A stretch of DNA of 47,377 nt from an uncultured Lewinella sp. (GTDB lineage: Bacteria; Bacteroidota; Bacteroidia; Chitinophagales; Saprospiraceae). Position numbers and translations under genes: made by a program. Positions 9,197-16,288 of this stretch are shown one piece after another (the first letter of the stretch is position 1; every line of letters starts with the position of its first letter). The DNA lies in contig CAJXPD010000045.1 of assembly GCA_913057785.1 (NCBI GenBank), positions 1 through 47,377 on the forward strand, given 5' to 3'. The notes under the pieces were generated by a model. It was not told where the DNA came from. It saw only the letters and a program-made list of their open reading frames with translations, and did no database searches.

Positions 9197-11023
9197 TTAT
9201 AGCGCTACCTTCTCAACCCCTGCTACCTGATAAATCTTACCATTGCATTTTGTGAGGATAAACAACTCACCTTCCTGATCCACTCCGATTCGCAATTCGA
9301 CCCGTTTGCTACCAGTAACAGTGACCAAATCCGTTACGGCTCCATCGAAGGAAACATCTAATCGATAAACGGGCGCTTGCTCACCAGCAGTCACATCTTT
9401 GATATCGGTGTAGAAAAGCGTCCCCAAGGAAATATCCCCAAAAATGTACTTGCCTTTCAATTCTGCTATCCGCTCGCCATGATAGACATAGCCACCAGAT
9501 ACGGCACTGCCTTCATTGTGATCGTACTGGATAACCGGATCCGTAAACTTCCCTTCGTCTTCCTCAATTGGATAGACCAACTCTGGATTAGCATTCACAT
9601 CAAACAAGAAAGTACCCTCTCTATGTGGCCAACCATAATTTGCGCCGGCTTGCCCCAAATTCACTTCCTCCACACTATGCTGACCAATATTGGTTATGAG
9701 CATCTTGCCAGAACCTGTTTCATCCCAGCTAATGCGATGTGGGTTACGAAATCCGTAGGCCCAAACTTCCGGCAACGCCTTTGGCTCATCCACAAAAGGA
9801 TTGTCCTTTGGGATCCCATACTGCCCATTCTGGCCATTCGTACCTAGGGGATCGATCCGAATAACCGCTCCCCAGATATGCTCATTATTATCGCATAAAT
9901 AAGGATACCCCTTCAGCGCTAAACTGCCATCACCTATCCCAAGATATAACATACCATAATCAGAGCTTCCCGTTTCAGCTAGTGGGTTGAAGTTGATTTC
10001 CTGAAAGGTATGTGCGCCAGAGGCCATATCCACCCTCAATACCTCTCTTTTAGTACCGGAAAAAGTAGAGCTAGCAGGATCCTCTGCTTTCCATTCCAAT
10101 AGCACAAACTGCAAAGTCGCCTCAATAGAATCTGGCAAAGAATAATCAGCCTGGGCACTGCCAGGCCCTTCACTATGCGTGGTATACAACAAGCCATTTC
10201 GCTCAAAGTCAGGATGGAAGGCCCAACTGGCTAATCCAGATCCTTTGCCCGGGTTGTCGATAAACTGAGGTAAGCTCTTGGCAGCATCCAGATAAACGGA
10301 TAAAGATTTATCTTTTTTCACCTCAAACAGTTTGCCGCGCAAATCATGGAGAAAGACTCGCCCACCCGGAATGGGTTCCATCTGATTGATTCGAGAAACG
10401 GGAGTCACCTCTGAACTAGGAGGTACAGTCAGGTATTCTTCCAATTGCAAGCTAAGTCCCGAAGAAGGTATCTTTTCAGCCACTGGATTGATCAATCCTC
10501 CAGGTCTATTATTCTTGTTGCGCTTCTCCCCCATCGAAAACTTATGTATGAAACCTAGAATATCCTCCAAGTCTTCATCAGAGAGCATGGAGAAGGGAGG
10601 CATATATTGCTTATACTTAGCAAAAAGTTCTTGTGCTCTAGGATCCCCCTTGTCTATCAATTCTGGTGGATTCTTGATGAAAGCAATCAACCAATCCTTG
10701 TCTACCTCAGAAGTCACTCCACTTAGATTTGGACCTATACCGTTCTCGGAAAAATTATGACAGCTAGCACAATGCAGATTGAACAATTGCATCCCATGTT
10801 GAATCACCATTTCTCCGGTGGAGTATTGGGCCTTCGGCTTAGCACTAGCCTCGGCCGTATCCATATCAGTGCTTGGGGCACAGCTCGGTAATAGGATAAA
10901 GCTGAATAAGGAAAGTAGACTGGGTAGGAATAGATGAAGACGAGATAGGTTCCTTTTTCTTCTTGAGTCAATGGCAAAACATCGACTGCCCCACAGCGAT
11001 GGCTGTGACTCTGGATTTAGCAT
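9197..11023 (-). CDS. Lipoprotein fusion of cytochrome c and glucose/sorbosone dehydrogenase-like beta-propeller
   Basis: A 608-residue exported protein. The N-terminus carries a basic stretch, a hydrophobic segment and a lipobox LLPSC (Cys48), so it is probably membrane-anchored in the periplasm or outer membrane. A class I cytochrome c domain follows, with the haem motif CASCH (85-89) and a Met-containing MPPFSMLSDED stretch as likely distal ligand region. Residues from about 195 on resemble the PQQ-dependent sugar dehydrogenase (GSDH) propeller, with YGFRNPHRISWD, NIGQHSVEEVNL and GANYGWP. In known members this domain oxidises aldoses and passes electrons to a cytochrome, here built into the same chain. 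The substrate is unknown and PQQ binding is unproven. The n-region before the hydrophobic stretch is long (about 30 residues), so the start may lie further downstream, though no other ATG is available. Confidence 0.85.
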   Translation of the reverse strand: MLNPESQPSLWGSRCFAIDSRRKRNLSRLHLFLPSLLSLFSFILLPSCAPSTDMDTAEASAKPKAQYSTGEMVIQHGMQLFNLHCASCHNFSENGIGPNLSGVTSEVDKDWLIAFIKNPPELIDKGDPRAQELFAKYKQYMPPFSMLSDEDLEDILGFIHKFSMGEKRNKNNRPGGLINPVAEKIPSSGLSLQLEEYLTVPPSSEVTPVSRINQMEPIPGGRVFLHDLRGKLFEVKKDKSLSVYLDAAKSLPQFIDNPGKGSGLASWAFHPDFERNGLLYTTHSEGPGSAQADYSLPDSIEATLQFVLLEWKAEDPASSTFSGTKREVLRVDMASGAHTFQEINFNPLAETGSSDYGMLYLGIGDGSLALKGYPYLCDNNEHIWGAVIRIDPLGTNGQNGQYGIPKDNPFVDEPKALPEVWAYGFRNPHRISWDETGSGKMLITNIGQHSVEEVNLGQAGANYGWPHREGTFLFDVNANPELVYPIEEDEGKFTDPVIQYDHNEGSAVSGGYVYHGERIAELKGKYIFGDISLGTLFYTDIKDVTAGEQAPVYRLDVSFDGAVTDLVTVTGSKRVELRIGVDQEGELFILTKCNGKIYQVAGVEKVAL

Positions 11024-11354
11024 ATTGAACGGTTTTTCGTTTTTAACTTTACTTCTACTTGCTTAAAGTCTCGCTTTTGTTTTTGCTCAAGTAAAACTAC
11101 AGACTAAAATTCTAAAATCCCCTATTTATCTACTTTTATAAACTTTTAAGACACCGACAATAGACGATCGACGTAGTTGAGCTTAGCGTAGCCTATTCGG
11201 TAAGGACTGATTTTCAGGAAATCACTAGTAATTTGAGCGGTACAAAGTCATGGCCTGACCATTAAAGCGGCTTTAGGTCGGTAGATTAAGAAGTCTCCTT
11301 TTTTTCTTCTGCTAGATGCTAGGGTCAGCTACTGATTCAGGAAGTGGGACTAAA
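11024..11354. other. Intergenic region with one imperfect hairpin
   Basis: No credible gene is seen in these 331 nt. An imperfect stem sits at 11257-11279: GACC, a 2-nt bulge, TAAAGC, one base, GCTTTA, GGTC. It lies about 75 nt after the stop of the T9SS-exported gene on the minus strand and could end that transcript, but there is no U-tract. I found no convincing TAnnTTTG element for the dehydrogenase gene. Confidence 0.3.
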
Positions 11355-13886
11355 TCAGTACTTCACAAACTTCCTACTGATAGGCTTTTTGCTGCCTGCC
11401 TCAAAACCCGTTAGGACATAAACACCAGGCGCTAAATCTCGAATGTAGAGCTGCACCTTGGAGGTGTCGGTGGAGACAACAGCCTCATCCAATAGCGCTT
11501 GTCCCAGTAGCGTGCTAATCCTGATATGGCTGACCGGATATTCACTCCATTCTGCTATGATATAATCTTGTGTTGGATTAGGGTAGATCTTAAAGGCTGG
11601 CTCCGGTTTCATCGTAACAATCGAATCCTCAGCCTGAATATAAGACACCCAAGGTCTGGCCTGTTTAATGCTAAGTTGACCGGTACTTGTGATCTTATAT
11701 TCGATCTCCATGGCAAAGGAAGGATTATCTAAGGCCTCATAAAGCGCCCCAAACTCCTCGTGAATCACTGTCAAGTACTGCCGGATTTGATCTAGGTATT
11801 GGCGATCCATGATTGTCTCATTTTCGGGGACCAAATTGGATCGCCGTACAATAATGTGATCGGTTTCTTGACTGACTTCCTTGTCCAGCAAAATCTCCTC
11901 TGGAATCGAGGCAGCAGTGGGATTAGTGATCAGGTCTTCGCCAATCTGTGAATTCAGATAATAGAAGGTGTTCTCGGTCTGGTAAATAGGATCAAAGCTA
12001 ACCCCTACTCCATTGGCTCTTTCATCTGAAAAATTTGGGTGACAAAGCACCCCCATGGAGGCCGTGTAATGATTGACTCGATAAAACTCCCTTTCATCAA
12101 AGGCCCTCAAATTCCAAAGACTGGCGTACACCTGTTTAATACTCTTCGAGATATGCCCTTCGTGCGGATGCTGCGTCTTAGAGGTATATAGACCTGCCCC
12201 ATTAAAGCCGGGTAAATCTTCATTATTCGTACTTGATCTACAGCGAACGGAGGTACCTTCTGGAAAGCCGGCATGCATCGCCGCCAATTCATTCCACATC
12301 CAACTTGGCATATCCGCGTCCTTAATCTTCTTCCGAAAATCCTTCAACATCTCATCTCGGATATTGCGATCTTCCATGAAGCCTTGGTTATTCAACATGT
12401 CCTCTACCTCCTCAAAGAAGTTATTGTATTTCATAAACTCCTGATAGTAATAGAAAGGGACGCCAAAGCCATTTGGTATGGTACCTTCTGGAAAACCAAA
12501 GGTTCTCATGGTAGCCACATTTGTGCATTTGGCTCCAAAGCCATCAAACATGTCAAAACCTATCTCGTCTAGTGGTAAAATGGAGGTATAGTCTAGGTTT
12601 AAAGGCGGATTTTGTACCTCCTCCGGTCGAATACCTTCAAACCATTTATTCACTTCCGCCTGACTAGCCTCTCGTATAAAGTATCTATCCTGTTCTACGC
12701 GGTAATAAATGTACTTATTCAATAATTTGGCAACAGAATCGACGGCTAGCGGATCGCGGATGTATGCATTCGGAACCCCATCTTGAATGGCTCTTAAGTT
12801 CACATGTGACAAAGGGGTTTGAATCACAGAGGTCATAATCCCCGCCACTCTCGGCAAGGCATTGGGTAGGGACTTATACAATACGATATCTTTTGTTCCC
12901 GGGATATCTTCCAAAGATAACTCTCGGAAAAAACCAAATCCCTCGGCCTGATGCAGTCCCCAATAGTCTATTTCAGCATAGGCGTCTGCTTCCAGAAGAA
13001 TGGGAATGCGAGAAGCTTCGTACCGCTGCTGATCTCTTTCATATTCATCCTCACTGAGTTCCGTGATGAGATAAGATAAATTGTTCTTCAAAAACGGCAT
13101 ATTAATCGCCAAGAGTTCATGGGTCTTCTGTACAATCTCAAAGTCCCGACCATGGCCATTGCTATAATTGAAAGCGAAGGTCCCTAAAGTCCCACTATTA
13201 GCTATAGTGGTAGGATGATAGATAACCTGCCCAGCCTGTACACGCGCACTTGGATAATCTACTCCGATGACTGCGGCAAATTCAGCATGTAAATCATGCT
13301 TATTGCCATTGATAAAGTAAACTTTAGGAGCCGTATCCATGTCCACGATCATGAACTTGGTGAATCGTCTTCCATTCAAAAATTCAGACCATTGGATATA
13401 GTCTTTCAGGTTGGACAAACTGTTGAACGTATTGAAGGCATCAATCACGGTGAGCCCATCATTCAAGTCCACTGGTGCGGCTGCATTTAGGGGGCTTTCC
13501 AAAGGAAAGTTCTGGTATTCAGATATATCATCTCTACCATCTCCATCTGTGTCAAAGGCCGCTTGAATCGGATACTCCAAAACTTGATAATGGCTTTGTG
13601 GATAGTTTTCCAATGGCTCAGTAAGGTAAGTCGTGCCAATTTCTCCCATAGTCAGGGAAGTAGCCCATTCAAATTCACCTGTCGGATTTTGCCTAACCTT
13701 TAGCACATAATAGTGTTCCGGTGAGGATTTTACCTGGATCTGGACCTGTCCACTTTCCACAGTGGTGAAGCTGAGGATAGGCACCTCCTGAGCGGCGAGA
13801 ATGGTAGTCCCTAATAAGAGAAAAAACCAGATCAAAATATCCTTTGGAGTATTTATCCTATCCATAGCATACAATATTGTCAACAT
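11355..13886 (-). CDS. T9SS-exported PEP/pyruvate-binding (dikinase-like) protein
   Basis: An 843-residue protein with an N-terminal signal peptide (cleavage probably after LAAQ) and a C-terminal type A T9SS sorting domain (about 765-843, FKIYPNPTQDYI near its start, GVYVL and KFVKY near its end). Between them are a calcium-binding-like stretch DTDGDGRDD (112-120), a phosphohistidine-type mobile domain with TPLSHVNLRA (His361) and GVPNA, and an ATP-grasp PPDK_N domain from about 448 with GAKCTNVATM and the nucleotide loop VRCRSSTNNEDLPGFNG. His domain before ATP-grasp is the order of glucan,water dikinase, not of PEP synthase, and there is no PEP-binding barrel. A secreted enzyme of this kind is surprising because ATP is scarce outside cells. 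An alternative start is the ATG at 13865. No neighbour reveals its role. Confidence 0.85.
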   Translation of the reverse strand: MLTILYAMDRINTPKDILIWFFLLLGTTILAAQEVPILSFTTVESGQVQIQVKSSPEHYYVLKVRQNPTGEFEWATSLTMGEIGTTYLTEPLENYPQSHYQVLEYPIQAAFDTDGDGRDDISEYQNFPLESPLNAAAPVDLNDGLTVIDAFNTFNSLSNLKDYIQWSEFLNGRRFTKFMIVDMDTAPKVYFINGNKHDLHAEFAAVIGVDYPSARVQAGQVIYHPTTIANSGTLGTFAFNYSNGHGRDFEIVQKTHELLAINMPFLKNNLSYLITELSEDEYERDQQRYEASRIPILLEADAYAEIDYWGLHQAEGFGFFRELSLEDIPGTKDIVLYKSLPNALPRVAGIMTSVIQTPLSHVNLRAIQDGVPNAYIRDPLAVDSVAKLLNKYIYYRVEQDRYFIREASQAEVNKWFEGIRPEEVQNPPLNLDYTSILPLDEIGFDMFDGFGAKCTNVATMRTFGFPEGTIPNGFGVPFYYYQEFMKYNNFFEEVEDMLNNQGFMEDRNIRDEMLKDFRKKIKDADMPSWMWNELAAMHAGFPEGTSVRCRSSTNNEDLPGFNGAGLYTSKTQHPHEGHISKSIKQVYASLWNLRAFDEREFYRVNHYTASMGVLCHPNFSDERANGVGVSFDPIYQTENTFYYLNSQIGEDLITNPTAASIPEEILLDKEVSQETDHIIVRRSNLVPENETIMDRQYLDQIRQYLTVIHEEFGALYEALDNPSFAMEIEYKITSTGQLSIKQARPWVSYIQAEDSIVTMKPEPAFKIYPNPTQDYIIAEWSEYPVSHIRISTLLGQALLDEAVVSTDTSKVQLYIRDLAPGVYVLTGFEAGSKKPISRKFVKY

Positions 13887-13963
13887 GAGCAGTAAAATAA
13901 CCTGGACAATTGTCTAAGAAACGAAAAATTCACATCTAGGGTTTATGAGAGCAACATAATGGT

Positions 13964-13971
13964 CAAAGATA
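13964..13971 (-). promoter_or_regulatory. Possible -7 element for the T9SS-exported dikinase-like gene
   Basis: The minus strand reads TATCTTTG, matching TAnnTTTG, 78 nt upstream of the ATG. No TTG stands at the expected -33 distance, so this is weak. Confidence 0.25.
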
Positions 13972-14105
13972 AACTTTCCTCCATTGATTTCTTGTCTGAA
14001 AAGGGTGTAGTGTTTGACATAGTTGCTTAATCCAATTTTACCATATCCGTACCGAGCAATAAAATGCGAGTATTCTAATTATCAAGTTTTTATTCTTATA
14101 TTCAA

Positions 14106-14121
14106 GAATCAACTTTGATTC
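14106..14121. promoter_or_regulatory. 7-bp inverted repeat before the lipoprotein gene
   Basis: GAATCAA (14106-14112), two bases, TTGATTC (14115-14121) form a perfect dyad 30 nt upstream of the ATG at 14152. It could be an operator controlling the three-gene envelope cluster. No regulator gene is adjacent. Confidence 0.3.
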
Positions 14122-14151
14122 ATTCAATAAACACTACACCTTAGTTCACCT

Positions 14152-14940
14152 ATGCCCCAGACCAAGACCTACTTCCTATTCTTTATATGCTGCTTTCTTC
14201 TTTCCAGCTGCACAGATTTTTTTAAGGATGACTTCCAACTGAATGCCCCTACTGAAACAAGAATACAAATTGACTTTCCTAGTTTAGTTGCATTTGAAAT
14301 TATACAAAAAGTCACCCCAGATCAGCGAGGAATCATCAATGATATATCTAACTCCTTTGTCATAAATAATGAGTTGAATCAGCCCATTAATCGACTCAAA
14401 TTTGGTATCAATATTTTTGACTCCGCAGGCCGATTTGAAAAGAATTTAAAGGTCTCCTATATAGATTCTCTCGGACAATCCCTTGCTGCTTTTGAAAAAA
14501 CGGGAGCAAAGCTGTTCAACAATAGTTTCGGTACAGATATTTCCAAAGAAATGGTTGATGTCTTTATTCTGGATCAGGACATCCTAGAAACGAACCCTTT
14601 TAGCGGTATTTATTTAGGGGAAGCATTTTACTATATGCAGCCGGATAGTACTCCATTAAATATTCCATTTATCTCTGGATTTATTGATTACAAAGGAGAT
14701 CTACAACTAAGAGCAAGTGGAAGCCAGATCCAGGACTACAACATCAATGGTAGGGTTTCTGCTTCCGGATTGTTTGTCGGAAAGTCGACTTCATCTGCTA
14801 GTGATCAACCCTCCATAAATCTTAAGAATAAGACCAATACTGAAATCAGCATTCAGGAAGAGCGCCTGCAGGTAACTTTTATTCCATCTACAACAACTTC
14901 TACTATAGATTCCATTAGACTGACATTGAATAGAAATTGA
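14152..14940 (+). CDS. Hypothetical lipoprotein, first gene of an envelope cluster
   Basis: A 262-residue protein I do not recognise. It opens with a hydrophobic signal and a lipobox LLSSC (Cys20), so it should be lipid-anchored. The rest is beta-rich and polar; stretches such as NELNQPINRLKFGINIFDS and QIQDYNINGRVSASG, and the Ser/Thr-rich end, would fit a beta-sandwich or barrel-like periplasmic domain, but that is inference. It is followed on the same strand by the peptidoglycan-binding protein (115-nt gap) and the large envelope protein, which suggests a joint role. Base use is slightly more AT-rich than in neighbours, as is the rest of the trio. Confidence 0.75.
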   Translation: MPQTKTYFLFFICCFLLSSCTDFFKDDFQLNAPTETRIQIDFPSLVAFEIIQKVTPDQRGIINDISNSFVINNELNQPINRLKFGINIFDSAGRFEKNLKVSYIDSLGQSLAAFEKTGAKLFNNSFGTDISKEMVDVFILDQDILETNPFSGIYLGEAFYYMQPDSTPLNIPFISGFIDYKGDLQLRASGSQIQDYNINGRVSASGLFVGKSTSSASDQPSINLKNKTNTEISIQEERLQVTFIPSTTTSTIDSIRLTLNRN

Positions 14941-15055
14941 CCTTAAGCAAGGAGACCAGGTGACATAGAAGCTATCCTCTCTTGTGATCGGAATGATACC
15001 ACCCAAATATTTTCACTCTAGTAAGCCATTAATCATTTAGATAAAAGGTAAATCA

Positions 15056-16225
15056 ATGGAGCAGTTTACTTTGACCTCCAATCTTATCAGGCGTTTAGCA
15101 AGGAACAATTGTTTTCCAATCCCGGAAAATACTTTGGTCTTCTTTGGCTTGCGATATGTTTTTCCCTCCGATCTGAGGACTTGTCAAGATTTCCAGGAAG
15201 GGCATGAAATGATATCATTTGAAGAGGCCGAAATGGAAGAACGCAGGTTTCGGAAGCTGTCTTGCACGCTCGGACAATGGGATACCCATAATAATACGAT
15301 TGCTATTTTTCCTGGGAGCACCGTCCCTTACCTGACCGATTTGCAGAAACATAGCGATGAACAAGGCAGGAAAAATATAGCCAATATGTTAATGCCTGGT
15401 TTTTTTGAATACAAACACCAGTTGCATAATGGAGACTACCCTGCCTTCGGGCTAAAGAAAGGGAAGCAGCCGATTCGCAGGAGTAACCTGAATACCCGCT
15501 TCGGGTTTGATGAAGCAGATGACAGCATTGAAGTTGCCGATCCAGGTAATAACATCCATGCTTCTTCTTGCAATGCAGAAACAAAGACCCACTCAGGCAA
15601 AAGCCAGTACTTCAGTGCAGGCTGCCAAGTGATAGCTGGCTGGGGGCGCTCCGCCTATTGGAAAGAAAGAATCACAAAATTTGGTCCCTTTGATGTTTTT
15701 CAAAAAAATGCCGACAAACGAAGCCAACAGCAGTCTTTCTGGTACATGCTACTAGATGGTGCCGATGCCAAAAGGGCAGCAACTTCACAAAACAACATGC
15801 CCTTGGCCAAACTACAATTTGGGTCTAGGGATATCAGTGAAAAGAAACTGGTCACAGCCCTGCAACAATTTCTAGCAAAGTCAGGAGCAGATGTAGGTCA
15901 ATCTGGAGCAGATGGAATATTCGGCGGGGGTACTTTTAAGGCAATACGTAACCTTCAAAAGGCAGAAGGATTACCCACCAACGGAATAGCTATCGTACAA
16001 AAGGCTGAAGATGGCGGTTTGGACTTCAAAGGACTAGGCACTTGGAAAAATGGCGAGATAGTGGAGGGAAGCAATAGACGTCCTCCGCAAACTCGACCTG
16101 CCGAAGAAGATAATCGAGTATTCTCTCGACCAGATGAGAACAATCAAGAATCTCCGCAATCGGAAGAAGATAACCGGGTATTCTCTCGACCAGATGAGGA
16201 CGATCGAGAATTTTCACAACCTTAA
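15056..16225 (+). CDS. Peptidoglycan-binding protein without signal peptide, tandem-repeat tail
   Basis: A 389-residue protein. Residues 1 to about 230 form a domain I cannot name, with LVFFGLR near the start, CTLGQWD, IFPGSTVPYL and NIHASSC...SAGCQVIAGW; the spaced His and the Ser-Ala-Gly-Cys pattern recall L,D-transpeptidase-like or related wall-acting enzymes, but this is a loose resemblance. A PG_binding_1 domain follows (about 258-315, GADGIFGGGTFKAIRNLQ, GLPTNG). The C-terminus is a charged tail of two 20-residue repeats (EEDNRVFSRPDE). No signal peptide is seen, so it is cytoplasmic or leaves by another route, for example with a phage-like injection particle; no such particle genes are in the window. 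The ATG at 15056 is the only sensible start. Confidence 0.7.
   Translation: MEQFTLTSNLIRRLARNNCFPIPENTLVFFGLRYVFPSDLRTCQDFQEGHEMISFEEAEMEERRFRKLSCTLGQWDTHNNTIAIFPGSTVPYLTDLQKHSDEQGRKNIANMLMPGFFEYKHQLHNGDYPAFGLKKGKQPIRRSNLNTRFGFDEADDSIEVADPGNNIHASSCNAETKTHSGKSQYFSAGCQVIAGWGRSAYWKERITKFGPFDVFQKNADKRSQQQSFWYMLLDGADAKRAATSQNNMPLAKLQFGSRDISEKKLVTALQQFLAKSGADVGQSGADGIFGGGTFKAIRNLQKAEGLPTNGIAIVQKAEDGGLDFKGLGTWKNGEIVEGSNRRPPQTRPAEEDNRVFSRPDENNQESPQSEEDNRVFSRPDEDDREFSQP
16103..16222 (+). repeat. Two tandem 60-bp coding repeats
   Basis: Two adjoining 60-bp units (16103-16162 and 16163-16222) agree at about 50 of 60 bases and run directly into the stop codon. Each encodes EEDNRVFSRPDE followed by a diverged acidic/Gln-rich half. 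The unit is a multiple of three, so copy number can change without loss of frame. A faint degenerate copy (NRRPPQTRPA) may precede them. Confidence 0.85.
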
Positions 16226-16288
16226 AGAACTTAGCAAGAAATAAGCATATCAATTACAATGATACCTGCAACACTCAAACCTTCAGTT

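Noticed and set aside
9377-9847. 156-codon plus-strand frame
   Set aside because: Antisense shadow of the well supported sugar-dehydrogenase propeller.
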